From CAZJFH01 sp964545205 (GTDB lineage Bacteria > Pseudomonadota > Alphaproteobacteria > Rhodospirillales > Magnetospirillaceae), in NCBI GenBank assembly GCA_964545205.1, contig CAZJFH010000005.1:1-64000 (forward strand): DNA of 64,000 nucleotides. Direction: 5' to 3'. Of the stretch, positions 1 to 9,308 are shown in pieces. Below the pieces are notes generated by a model, which was not told where the DNA came from, searched no databases, and saw only the letters and a program-made list of their open reading frames with translations. Within the stretch, counting starts at the first letter, position 1. Every line of letters begins with the position of its first letter. The translations under genes were made by a program, and so were the position numbers.

Positions 1-13
1 GGGGGGGGGGGGG
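1..13. other. Homopolymer of 13 G at the window edge
   Basis: The first 13 bases are all G, followed by a normal G+C-rich sequence. Poly-G at an extreme end is a common artefact of two-colour short-read chemistry, so this probably marks a contig end rather than biology. The run cannot be judged further without the sequence to the left. Confidence 0.5.
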
Positions 14-60
14 AGGGTGATCCATCCGCCCGCTCAGGCGGCGACACCCCCTCACCCCGG

Positions 61-84
61 CCCTCTCCCCCGTTGGGGAGAGGG
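61..84 (-). terminator. Hairpin just downstream of soeB
   Basis: A perfect 10-bp stem (CCCTCTCCCC / GGGGAGAGGG) with a CGTT loop lies ten bases past the soeB stop codon. Read on the minus strand it is not followed by a clear T run, so it could be a terminator or a copy of the short palindromic repeats scattered in intergenic gaps of such genomes. Similar C-run/G-run hairpins lie at 3828-3851 and 60283-60312. Confidence 0.5.
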
Positions 85-93
85 GGAAAACAC

Positions 94-831
94 TTACCAG
101 CTCGTCACGTCGTCGAGCGACGGGGTCGACAGCGGCGGACGCGGCAGTTCGCCTTCCTTCTTGAGCGGGTTGTCGGCGCGAACCAGCTCGTCCTCGTGGA
201 TGCGGATCTTGGTCTTGCGCCGCGGCAGGTAGTGGTTGGCCGGCCGCGTGCCCCATTCCGGCATGAGCTGGAAGCCGGCGTTGTCGCGGATCGCCACCGA
301 GACCTCGGAGTCCGGATCCTTGATGTCGCCGAACAGCCGCGCACTGGTCGGGCAGGCCAGCACGCAGGCCGGCTTGCGCCGGTCGGGCGGCAGGCCGGGG
401 TCGTAAATGCGGTCGACGCACAGGGTGCATTTCTTCATCACCCCCTGCACCTCGTCGAACTCGCGGGCGCCGTAGGGGCACGACCACGAGCAGTACTTGC
501 AGCCGATGCACTTGTCGTAGTCCACCAGCACGATGCCGTCTTCTTCGCGCTTGTAGCTGGCTCCCGTGGGGCACACCGGCACGCAGGGCGGGTCCTCGCA
601 ATGCAGGCAGGATTTCGGGAAATGCACGGTCTCGACATGCGGATAGGTGCCGCATTCGAAGGTCTGGACGCGGTTGAAGAACACGCCCGAGGGATCGGCG
701 CCGTAGGGGTCCTGGTCGGTCATCGGCCCGGCCTCGCCCGAGGTGTTCCACTCCTTGCACGAGGTCACGCAGGCGTGGCAGCCGACGCAGACGTTGAGGT
801 CGATGACCAGGGCGAGCTGCTTGTTAGCCAT
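94..831 (-). CDS. soeB: Sulfite dehydrogenase iron-sulfur subunit SoeB
   Basis: Electron-transfer subunit of a DmsB-like ferredoxin family, 245 aa. Four cysteine clusters are visible: C15-x2-C18-x2-C21-x3-C25 at the N-terminus, then a CEDPPC...CP cluster, a CIGCKYC...CP cluster and a C-terminal CTLC...C...CP cluster, as expected for four [4Fe-4S] centres. In the Soe complex it passes electrons from the cytoplasmic molybdenum subunit to a membrane subunit (SoeC) and the quinone pool during sulfite oxidation. Its start overlaps the end of soeA by 8 bases, so the two are one operon. SoeC would be expected next but is not in the window. A DmsB/NrfC-like subunit of another reductase is the alternative; the SoeA-type partner favours SoeB. 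Confidence 0.85.
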   Translation of the reverse strand: MANKQLALVIDLNVCVGCHACVTSCKEWNTSGEAGPMTDQDPYGADPSGVFFNRVQTFECGTYPHVETVHFPKSCLHCEDPPCVPVCPTGASYKREEDGIVLVDYDKCIGCKYCSWSCPYGAREFDEVQGVMKKCTLCVDRIYDPGLPPDRRKPACVLACPTSARLFGDIKDPDSEVSVAIRDNAGFQLMPEWGTRPANHYLPRRKTKIRIHEDELVRADNPLKKEGELPRPPLSTPSLDDVTSW

Positions 832-3742
832 GACGCGCGCCCCCCTTGCCGGCGAAGAAGGCGCGGATGCGGCCCGTGAACCCGGTCTGGCCCGGCAATT
901 GCGGCATCGGCGCGAATTGCGGCAGGCTGTGATCGGCGCCGGGCTCGGCCTTGACGACCCGCACGCGGACGTCGAACCACGCCGCCTGTCCGGTCACCGG
1001 ATCGGCGTTGGCGAAGCCGTCGGGCAGTTCCTCGGCGATGACGTGGTTGAGCAGGAAGCCGAGGCGCGATTCGTTGGCGTCGGGCGACAGGCCCCAGGCG
1101 CCCGAGGCCTTGCCGATGGCGTTCCAGGTCCACACCGTGCCCGGCTCGACCGCCTCGGAGAAGCGGGCGCGGCAGCGCACGCGGCCCCACGGGCTCTCGA
1201 CCCACACCCAGTCGCCGTCGGCGAAGTGGTTGGCGGCGCCGAGCGACGGATGGACCATCAGCGCGTTGTCGGTGTGGATCTGGCGCAGCCAGGCGTTCTG
1301 CGAATCCCACGAATGGTACATCGCCATCGGCCGCTGGGTGATGGCGGTCAGCGGGTACTGCAGCGGATCGGTGCAGCTCCATTCCAGCGGCGGCGCGTAG
1401 AACGGCAGCGGGTCGAACCAGGTCCGCACGCGCTCGCGCAGGTGCTCCGGCGGCTGCTTGCCGGGGCGCTTGCCCTCGGCGGCGAGCCGGAACTTCTGCA
1501 GCACCTCGGAATAGACCTGGATCAGGATCGGCTCGGCGAAGCGCACCAGCCGGTGATGGCGCGCCCACTGCAGATAGCCCTGGTTCCAGTTGCGCATGTA
1601 CTGGTAGGACTTCGGCAGCTCGTAGTGGAAGAAGTTGTCGTGGCGGGCGTACATCTCCCACTGCCGCGGGTTGGCCTCGCCGGTCATGAACTTCTCGCCG
1701 CCCTTGCCGCGCCAGCCGGCGAGGAAGCCGATGCCCGAGCCGGGCTCGGTCTCGTAGTTGACGATGAAGTCGGGATAGTCGCGGTACTTGCGCTTGCCGG
1801 CGCCGTCGACGAAGGCCGGCAGGCCGAGCCGCGAGCCGAGCTCGATGAGCACCTCCTGGAACGGCTTGCACTCGCCGAGCGGCGGCACCACCGGCGTGCG
1901 CACCGCGTCGACCGGGCCCTCGAATTCCGAGATCGGCCGGTCGAGCAGGCTCATGACGTCGTGGCGCTCGAGATAGGTGGTGTCGGGCAGCACCAGGTCG
2001 GCGAAGGCCACCGTCTCGGACTGGAAGGCGTCGCAGACGACGATGAACGGGATCTTGTACTCGCCGGTCTCCGGGTCCTTGTCGGTCAGCATCTCGCGGA
2101 CCGAGGCGGTGTTCATCGTCGAGTTCCAGGCCATGTTGGCCATGAACAGGAACAGGGTGTCGAGGCGGTAGGGATCGCCCTTCCAGGCGTTGGTGATGAC
2201 GCTGTGCATCAGTCCGTGGACCGACAGCGGGTACTCCCACGAGAAGCCCTTGTCGATGCGCACCGGCCGGCCGGCGGCGTCGACGAACAGGTCGTCGGGA
2301 TCGGCCGGCCAGCCGAGCGGCATGCCGTCGAGCGGCGTCTCCGGCTTGACCGCCTCGGGGCCCTTGGGCGGCTTGGCGCAGGGCGGGATCGGACGCGGGA
2401 ACGGCGCCCGATGGCGGAAGCCGCCGGGCCGGTCGATGGTCCCCAGCAGGGTCATCAGGATGCCCAGCGCCCGGATGGCGTGGAAGCCGTTGGAGTGCGC
2501 CGCCAGGCCGCGCATGGCGTGGAAGGCGACCGGGCTTCCCGTGACCGTCTCGTGGTCGTTGCCCCAGCAGTCGGTCCAGGCGATCGGCAGCTCGATCTTC
2601 TGGTCGCGGGCGGTGACGCCCATCTCGTGGGCGAGCTGGCGGATGCGGTCGGCCGGGATGCCGGTGATGCGCGCCGCCCAATCCGGGGTGTAGGGCTTGA
2701 CCCGCTCCTTGAGAAGCTGGAACGCCGGCTTGACGCGGGTGCCGTCGTCGAGCGCGTACTCGCCCATCAAGCGGCCGTCGCTGCCGGCGGCGCGGGTCGC
2801 GGTGGGCCGGTTGGAGTGGCGGTCCCACCACATCTTGTTCTGCGGCTCGAAACAGCCCTCCTCGACCGGGGCGTCGGTGCGCACGAACAGCCCGTACTCG
2901 GGGCTGTCCGGGTCCAGGTTCACCAGTTCGGGCGAGTTGGTGTAATGGACCAGGAAGTCGCGGTCGAACAGGCCGAGCTCGATGATCTCGTGGACCAGCG
3001 CCAGCAGCAGGGCGCCGTCGGTGCCGGGGCGGATCGGGATCCAGTCGTCGGCGATGGCGGCGTAGCCGGTGCGCACCGGGTTGATGGCGATGAAGCGGCC
3101 GCCGTCGCGCTTGAACTTCGACAGCGCGATCTTCATCGGGTTGGAGTGGTGGTCCTCGGCGGTGCCGATCATCACGAACAGCTTGGCGCGTTCGAGGTCG
3201 GGGCCGCCGAACTCCCAGAACGAGCCGCCGATCGTGTAGATCATCCCGGCGGCCATGTTGACCGAGCAGAAACCGCCATGGGCGGCGTAGTTGGGGGTGC
3301 CGAACTGCTTGGCGAACAGGCCGGTCAGCGCCTGCATCTGGTCGCGGCCGGTGAAGATGCCGAGCTTCTTGGGATCGGAGGCGCGGATCGCCGCCAGCCG
3401 CTCGGCCAGGATGCCGAAGGCCTCGTCCCAGCCGATCGCCTCGAACTGCGCCGCGCCGCGCTCGGCGCCGGCCCGGCGCTTCAGCGGTTTCGTCAGCCGC
3501 GCCGGCGAATACTGCTTCATGATGCCCGACGCACCCTTGGCGCAGATCACGCCCTTGTTCAGCGGGTGGTTGGGATTGCCCTCGATGTAGCGGACCTCGC
3601 CGCCGCGCAGATGCACGCGGATGCCGCAACGGCACGCGCACATGTAGCACGTCGTGGTCTTGATCTCGGTCTGGCCGGAGGCGGCGTCCGCCGCGCGCGG
3701 CAAATCGGTCGGGGGAGCGTGTCGCATCTCCCCACTATACAT
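824..3742 (-). CDS. soeA: Sulfite dehydrogenase molybdopterin subunit SoeA
   Basis: Large catalytic subunit of the DMSO-reductase molybdoenzyme family, 972 aa, binding a bis-guanine-dinucleotide molybdenum cofactor. The N-terminal [4Fe-4S] motif is C32-x2-C35-x3-C39-x27-C67, and the stretch following C67 (AKGASGIMKQYSPARLTKPL) is typical of SoeA-type enzymes that oxidise sulfite to sulfate in the cytoplasm. No twin-arginine signal peptide is present, which fits a cytoplasmic enzyme. The C-terminus has the usual molydopterin dinucleotide-binding domain (around residues 800-950). The ATG at 3742 is used; a second ATG five codons later (3727) is possible, and neither has a clear ribosome site. 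A related polysulfide/thiosulfate reductase is less likely because of the absent Tat signal. Confidence 0.85.
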   Translation of the reverse strand: MYSGEMRHAPPTDLPRAADAASGQTEIKTTTCYMCACRCGIRVHLRGGEVRYIEGNPNHPLNKGVICAKGASGIMKQYSPARLTKPLKRRAGAERGAAQFEAIGWDEAFGILAERLAAIRASDPKKLGIFTGRDQMQALTGLFAKQFGTPNYAAHGGFCSVNMAAGMIYTIGGSFWEFGGPDLERAKLFVMIGTAEDHHSNPMKIALSKFKRDGGRFIAINPVRTGYAAIADDWIPIRPGTDGALLLALVHEIIELGLFDRDFLVHYTNSPELVNLDPDSPEYGLFVRTDAPVEEGCFEPQNKMWWDRHSNRPTATRAAGSDGRLMGEYALDDGTRVKPAFQLLKERVKPYTPDWAARITGIPADRIRQLAHEMGVTARDQKIELPIAWTDCWGNDHETVTGSPVAFHAMRGLAAHSNGFHAIRALGILMTLLGTIDRPGGFRHRAPFPRPIPPCAKPPKGPEAVKPETPLDGMPLGWPADPDDLFVDAAGRPVRIDKGFSWEYPLSVHGLMHSVITNAWKGDPYRLDTLFLFMANMAWNSTMNTASVREMLTDKDPETGEYKIPFIVVCDAFQSETVAFADLVLPDTTYLERHDVMSLLDRPISEFEGPVDAVRTPVVPPLGECKPFQEVLIELGSRLGLPAFVDGAGKRKYRDYPDFIVNYETEPGSGIGFLAGWRGKGGEKFMTGEANPRQWEMYARHDNFFHYELPKSYQYMRNWNQGYLQWARHHRLVRFAEPILIQVYSEVLQKFRLAAEGKRPGKQPPEHLRERVRTWFDPLPFYAPPLEWSCTDPLQYPLTAITQRPMAMYHSWDSQNAWLRQIHTDNALMVHPSLGAANHFADGDWVWVESPWGRVRCRARFSEAVEPGTVWTWNAIGKASGAWGLSPDANESRLGFLLNHVIAEELPDGFANADPVTGQAAWFDVRVRVVKAEPGADHSLPQFAPMPQLPGQTGFTGRIRAFFAGKGGARHG

Positions 3743-3827
3743 GAGAGGATGCTAATCTTTTCAAGAGGCAATTGGAAACAAGTGCGACATTTCGCCGCGT
3801 CGGCGGCGTTGAACGGCGCGGCCTTCC

Positions 3828-3851
3828 CCCTCCCCCGCTTGCGGGGGAGGG
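3828..3851. repeat. C/G-run palindrome upstream of soeA
   Basis: Perfect 11-bp inverted repeat (CCCTCCCCCGC / GCGGGGGAGGG) around a TT centre, in the gap between the small acidic gene and soeA. It matches in style the hairpins at 61-84 and 60283-60312. It may end transcription of the small gene read leftwards; no T run follows. Confidence 0.5.
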
Positions 3852-3858
3852 ACATACG

Positions 3859-4068
3859 TCAGGACGGCTTCTTCTTCTTCTCGTGTTCCGGCTCGCCGGA
3901 ATGGGTGATCGGCGTGTGCGACGGCGGGTCGCTGGCCGGGAACGAGTCTTCGGACGCCTCGTCGACCTCGTCGTCGCGCGGCGAGGACAGATGCTCCTTC
4001 TCGCCGCCGACCTGCGGCTGCGCCGGATGCTGCTTGTCCGGCTTGGCCGGCTCGTGCTGCTTGGCCAT
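3859..4068 (-). CDS. Small hydrophilic hypothetical protein
   Basis: A 69-aa, very charged protein with no membrane segment. It carries the stretch EDSFPASDPPSHTPI, which resembles a short conserved motif (SFPASDPP) seen in small uncharacterised proteobacterial proteins, followed by a lysine-rich tail (HEKKKKPS). It is preceded by a good ribosome site (GGAGGGACCCTCCC before ATG). Low sequence complexity and the absence of cysteines or hydrophobic core suggest an intrinsically disordered protein. Function unknown. It lies alone between prfC and soeA, with palindromes on both sides. Confidence 0.65.
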   Translation of the reverse strand: MAKQHEPAKPDKQHPAQPQVGGEKEHLSSPRDDEVDEASEDSFPASDPPSHTPITHSGEPEHEKKKKPS

Positions 4069-4156
4069 GGGAGGGTCCCTCCGTTCGTGCCTGCGCTCCC
4101 CGGGATTTGGGAGGCGAAGGCGCGAACGGCAAGGAGTCGACGACGTTGGCCCGGCG

Positions 4157-4249
4157 CATCCTTCGAGACGGCGCCTGCCGGCGCCTCCTCAGGATGAGCC
4201 TGATCCCTCATGCCGAGGAGCGCCCCAGAGGGGCGCGTCTCGAAGCATG
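4157..4249. repeat. Long imperfect palindromic repeat between prfC and the small acidic gene
   Basis: The segment begins CATCCTTCGAGACGGCGCC and ends with a near complement (GGCGCGTCTCGAAGCATG). Its middle holds another near-palindrome (CCTCAGGATGAGCC with TGCCGAGGAG). This is the look of the intergenic palindromic repeat that is dispersed in many alphaproteobacterial genomes with CCTTCGAGACG ends. It would fold into one long hairpin in RNA and may also end transcription of prfC. Confidence 0.6.
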
Positions 4250-4256
4250 TCCCCCC

Positions 4257-5840
<1,584 letters not shown>

Positions 5841-6176
5841 GGCCGGTCTTTAGGGCATCGGCGCCGAGCTGGTCAAGTCCGGCGACAAGCATCCCATCGG
5901 GGGGATTTCTCGGCGCACTTGATCTGTGACAAATTGAATCGAAAGCGAGGGGTCGCGCAATGCAAAAAACCAGCGGCGAGGCAAGAGGTGAAATCGAGGT
6001 AGCCGGCCGGCCATCGGTCCGATCCTTAAGCAGACCGTCAATATGCCCATGGTATGTGAAAGCCTTTTTGAACCAGAAGCGTGTTGGCATTCCCCAATCG
6101 GGGTTATATTTTCGCTGATGAGTTCGATGCCATTCTTGGATGGGTGGCTCATCCACCGCCCAGGTGAGGAAGTACG
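5841..6176. other. 336-base intergenic region between prfC and the response regulator
   Basis: No convincing gene. It is less G+C-rich than its flanks and should hold divergent promoters for prfC and the regulator. A small hairpin (CCCC AATC GGGG) lies near 6098, and an interrupted repeat TGGATG...CATCCA lies just before the regulator's ribosome site. A 53-codon frame from an ATG at 5960 has a possible ribosome site but no recognisable motif, so I do not call it. Confidence 0.5.
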
Positions 6177-6908
6177 ATGCAAGACGCGTCCATTCAGACC
6201 GCCATTCACCCCGAAAAGAAGACGATGAAGATTCTCATCGCCGACGACCACGAGCTGTTCCGCGACGGCCTGCGCCACGTTCTGGAGCAGCTGGACAACG
6301 GCGTTTCGGTGGTCGAAGCCAGCGACTACAAGCAGGCCCTGGAGGTGGCCGCGCGCGAGCAGGACATCGATATCGTGCTGCTCGACCTCAACATGCCCGG
6401 CATGCCGTGGGGCGAAGGCCTGCAGGCCCTGCGCGAGGGACTGCCGACCTCGGTGCCGCTGATCGTGCTGTCGGCCTCCGACGACCGCCGTCACGTGCTG
6501 CAGGCGGTCAATCTCGGTGCCGCCGGCTTCATCCCGAAGACCTCGAGCAGCCGCGTCATGCTCAGCGCGCTCAAGCTGGTGCTGTCGGGCGGCGTCTATC
6601 TGCCGCCGGCGCTGCTGGATCAGGGCACGGGCAACCAGACGCTGGCCGATTCGCCCGGCGCGCCGTTCGGCGCCGAGAACGCGGCCTCGTTCCTGACGCC
6701 GCGTCAGCGCGAGGTGCTGGCGCTGCTCGGCCAGGGCAAGTCCAACAAGGAGATCGCCCGCGTGCTGCAGCTCGCCGAAGGCACCGTCAAGCTGCACGTC
6801 ACGGCGATTCTCAAGGCGCTCAACGTCAACAACCGCACCCGCGCGGTGGTCGCCGCCTCGCAGCTCGGCCTGACGGCGGCGACCGACAGCAGCAGCTTCG
6901 GCCACTGA
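6177..6908 (+). CDS. NarL/FixJ-family response regulator (orphan)
   Basis: Two-component transcription factor, 243 aa: receiver domain (residues about 17-135) with acidic pair D23-D24, phospho-acceptor D70 in VLLDLNMPG and a conserved K in FIPKTSSS, then a LuxR-type helix-turn-helix near the C-terminus (LTPRQREVLALLGQGKSNKEIA). The receiver is followed by a linker of about 40 residues. No histidine kinase is adjacent, so the signal is unknown. The ATG chosen has a GAGGA ribosome site; an internal ATG at 6225 begins exactly at the receiver core and is the alternative start. An 11-bp-stem hairpin follows the gene. Confidence 0.85.
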   Translation: MQDASIQTAIHPEKKTMKILIADDHELFRDGLRHVLEQLDNGVSVVEASDYKQALEVAAREQDIDIVLLDLNMPGMPWGEGLQALREGLPTSVPLIVLSASDDRRHVLQAVNLGAAGFIPKTSSSRVMLSALKLVLSGGVYLPPALLDQGTGNQTLADSPGAPFGAENAASFLTPRQREVLALLGQGKSNKEIARVLQLAEGTVKLHVTAILKALNVNNRTRAVVAASQLGLTAATDSSSFGH

Positions 6909-6920
6909 TCCCGAGCCGCG

Positions 6921-6950
6921 GACGGCGCATGTCCGTGGGCATGCGCCGTC
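6921..6950. terminator. Hairpin after the response regulator
   Basis: Perfect 11-bp stem GACGGCGCATG / CATGCGCCGTC with an 8-base loop, 12 bases past the regulator stop. It sits between convergent genes and may serve both. The T content after the stem is weak. Confidence 0.6.
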
Positions 6951-6975
6951 GTCGTTCCCGCCGACCGGTCGGTCC

Positions 6976-7557
6976 TTAGCGGGTCTGCCCTGCTCCCGCG
7001 GGAGCCTGCGGCTGCGGCTCGCGCTCGGCCGGCGGCTGGGCCGGCATGCCCTGGCCCTGCTGCGGCTGCGGGGTCTGCGCCGTCTGCTGGTTGGGATCCT
7101 CCCAGGCCTGCGCCTGCTCGAGCTCCTCCTTGGTCGCCGGCGAGATCAGGTTCTCCTGGGCGAGCTGCATCTCCTGCCAGGGCAGCGCGACCTGCTTCTC
7201 GCCGATGCCGAGGAAGCCGCCGACCGACACCACGACGCCGTCGATCTTGCCGCTCTGGGGATCGATGATCAGCTGTTCGACGTCGCCGATCTCCTCGCCC
7301 TGCGGCCCCTGCACCTTCATGTCGAGCAGCCGCTCCGAGGTCAGGACGCTCGCCTGCTGCTGACCCTGCATCTGGTCCTGCTGCCCCTGCATCTGGCCCT
7401 GCTGGCCCTGCATCTGCTCCTGCGGAAGCTGCTGAGCCTGGCCCTCCTGCTGGCCGGAAGGCGTCATCTTGGCGCCCTCCGACTGCTGCCCGGCGGCCAT
7501 GGCGCCGCCCGACAGCACCAGAGCCAGCGCCGTCGCGCCCATGATGTGCTTGATCAT
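6976..7557 (-). CDS. Exported PRC-barrel domain protein with glutamine-rich repeats
   Basis: 193 aa. A signal peptide (MIKHIMGATALALVLSGGAMAAG) is followed by a Gln/Met/Gly-rich linker containing three near-identical 7-residue units QMQGQQ(G/D/Q), residues 48-68, encoded by 21-bp tandem DNA repeats at about 7354-7416. A PRC-barrel domain follows (SERLLDMKVQGPQGEEIGDVEQLIID...GKIDGVVVSVGGFLGIGEKQVALPW), then a Gln/Pro-rich tail. PRC-barrel proteins of this type are small periplasmic or envelope proteins of unknown biochemical role, often stress-induced. The start was set at the ATG with GGAGGA ribosome site; the open frame extends upstream without meaning. Confidence 0.75.
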   Translation of the reverse strand: MIKHIMGATALALVLSGGAMAAGQQSEGAKMTPSGQQEGQAQQLPQEQMQGQQGQMQGQQDQMQGQQQASVLTSERLLDMKVQGPQGEEIGDVEQLIIDPQSGKIDGVVVSVGGFLGIGEKQVALPWQEMQLAQENLISPATKEELEQAQAWEDPNQQTAQTPQPQQGQGMPAQPPAEREPQPQAPAGAGQTR

Positions 7558-7703
7558 GCCTCGTCCTCCAATTGCGTCTGCGCGCGGCGCGATGGCCGCG
7601 TCACCCGAGCGGAATAACGGCGGCCGCGCGACGGAGTTCCGCCGCGTGGCAAAGGGATTACGGGTGAGGCTTCCGGGAATGCGCGCCACGATTTCGGGCG
7701 GAA

Positions 7704-8348
7704 TCAGCCGACGATTCGGTAGATGCTGGCCTCGCGCAGCGCGCGGTCCTCGAGCTCCATCGAGCACGGCACGGCGTGGGTCGCCAGTCGCTGCAGGCCG
7801 TGTTTCGGCAGATAGCTGCGGCCGGGGTCGGCCATCAGCACCTCGACCCCGTCGGCGGCCAGCCGGCGGAACCAGGCGAACACCCGTTCGGCCATCGGCC
7901 GCTCGTAGCAGACGTCGCCGGCCACCACCAGCTCCCAGCCACGGTTCGGGCCGCCGACGACGTCGTCGGTGATCACGCCGACCGCCAGGTGGTTGGCGGC
8001 GGCGTTGAGGCGGATGGCGGCGATCGAGAAACCGTCGATCTCGGCCGCCTCGGCCGAGGCGGCGCCGGCCTTCGCCGCCGCCAGCGCCGACATGCCGCAG
8101 CCGGCGGCGAAGTCGAGCACGCGCCGGCCGCGAACGTGTTCGGGATGGTCGAGCAGCCAGCGCGACAGCGCCTGCCCGCCCGGCCAGGCGAAGGCCCAGT
8201 AGGGCGGCGGCAGGTTGTTGCTCTCGAGGAAGCCCTCGGTCGCCTGCCACAGCGGCGTGACCTCGGTGGCGAGGTGCAGCCGCAGTTCGGGCACGATCGG
8301 CGGGCTGGCCAGCGCCGTATGCCGGCGGATGAAGTCCTCGGGGCTCAA
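7704..8348 (-). CDS. ETF-beta lysine methyltransferase-like protein (METTL20/ETFBKMT family)
   Basis: Class I SAM-dependent methyltransferase, 214 aa. The segment PPYWAFAWPGGQALSRWLLD, the SAM-binding motif I VLDFAAGCGMSALAAAKAGA and the later VVAGDVCYERPMAERVF closely follow the human ETFBKMT (METTL20) pattern; alphaproteobacterial members are known to methylate the beta subunit of electron-transfer flavoprotein. Expected role: trimethylation of two lysines in the ETF-beta recognition loop, damping electron transfer from dehydrogenases. No ATG or GTG begins the conserved region; a TTG at 8348 overlaps the ubiA stop (TTGA), implying translational coupling to ubiA. A less specific protein methyltransferase is the alternative. 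Confidence 0.75.
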   Translation of the reverse strand: MSPEDFIRRHTALASPPIVPELRLHLATEVTPLWQATEGFLESNNLPPPYWAFAWPGGQALSRWLLDHPEHVRGRRVLDFAAGCGMSALAAAKAGAASAEAAEIDGFSIAAIRLNAAANHLAVGVITDDVVGGPNRGWELVVAGDVCYERPMAERVFAWFRRLAADGVEVLMADPGRSYLPKHGLQRLATHAVPCSMELEDRALREASIYRIVG

Positions 8349-9271
8349 ATCAGCTTGCCGGCCACGATCGCCGCCAGCAGGATCCAGCCGAAATAGCGGT
8401 TCGACTTGAATTTCGACAGGCAGTCGGCCGCGTCGTCGGCCCGCAGCGTCGCGACCTGCCAGCCGAGCTGGGCCGCCGCCAGCCCCAGGCCGGCGTAGAA
8501 GGCCCAGGACAGGCCGGCGGCGAAGCCGGCCGCCGCGATCAGCGCCGTGGCGACGGCGTAGAAGGTCCACAACGCCGGCACGGTGCGGTCGCCGAGCGCC
8601 AGCGCGGTCGACTTGACGCCGACCAGCACGTCGTCCTCCTTGTCCTGGTGGGCGTAGATGGTGTCGTAGCCCAGCGTCCAGAACAGGCCGGCGGCGTAGA
8701 GCAGCAGCGCCGGCGTTCCCAGGCTTCCCGTCACCGCCGCCCAGCCCAGCAGCGCGCCCCAGTTGAAGGTCAGGCCCAGCCAGGCCTGCGGCCAATAGGT
8801 GATGCGCTTCATGAACGGATAGGGCACGACCAGCAGCAGCGATCCGACGCCCAGCGCGATGGCGAAGGGATCGAGCTGCAGCAGCACCAGCAGCCCGGTG
8901 AGCAGTTGCAGCCCGAGGAAGGCGAAGGCGCGGCCGATGCTGACCTCGCCGCTGGGGATCGGCCGCGCCGCCGTGCGCGCCACCCGGGCGTCGAAGTCGC
9001 GGTCGGCGATGTCGTTGATGGTGCAGCCGGCGCCGCGCATCACCACCGCGCCGAGCCCGAACAGCGCCATCAGCCACAGGTCGGGAATCCCGTCCCCGGC
9101 CAGCGCGATGCTCCACCAGCACGGCAGCAGCAGCAGCCAGGTGCCGATCGGCCGGTCGAGACGCATCAGCCGCGCGTAGGGGCGCAGCCGCGGCGGCAGC
9201 CAGCGGTCGACCCAATTGCCGATGGGAATGTCGCCGCGCAGGGTTTCGGTGTGTTGCATGCCGCGATACAT
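8345..9271 (-). CDS. ubiA: 4-hydroxybenzoate octaprenyltransferase UbiA
   Basis: Integral-membrane prenyltransferase that attaches the polyprenyl tail to 4-hydroxybenzoate in ubiquinone synthesis. Both aspartate-rich motifs are visible: NDIADRDFDARVARTAARP and DTIYAHQDKEDDVLVGVKS, within seven to nine hydrophobic segments; 308 aa from the ATG used. That ATG has a G-run ribosome site; an ATG four codons further in (9259) is also possible, and a GTG at 9292 is less likely. Its stop overlaps the TTG start of the methyltransferase, and it is divergent from rsmE with a 37-base gap, so the two promoters must overlap. Confidence 0.93.
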   Translation of the reverse strand: MYRGMQHTETLRGDIPIGNWVDRWLPPRLRPYARLMRLDRPIGTWLLLLPCWWSIALAGDGIPDLWLMALFGLGAVVMRGAGCTINDIADRDFDARVARTAARPIPSGEVSIGRAFAFLGLQLLTGLLVLLQLDPFAIALGVGSLLLVVPYPFMKRITYWPQAWLGLTFNWGALLGWAAVTGSLGTPALLLYAAGLFWTLGYDTIYAHQDKEDDVLVGVKSTALALGDRTVPALWTFYAVATALIAAAGFAAGLSWAFYAGLGLAAAQLGWQVATLRADDAADCLSKFKSNRYFGWILLAAIVAGKLI

Positions 9272-9308
9272 TACGGCCCCCGATGGCTCCACTCAAGCAC
9301 CGCAACGG

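Noticed and set aside
5960..6121. 53-codon frame in the prfC/regulator gap
   Set aside because: A G-rich stretch precedes the ATG but the peptide has no motif and overlaps likely promoter sequence; cannot be supported.
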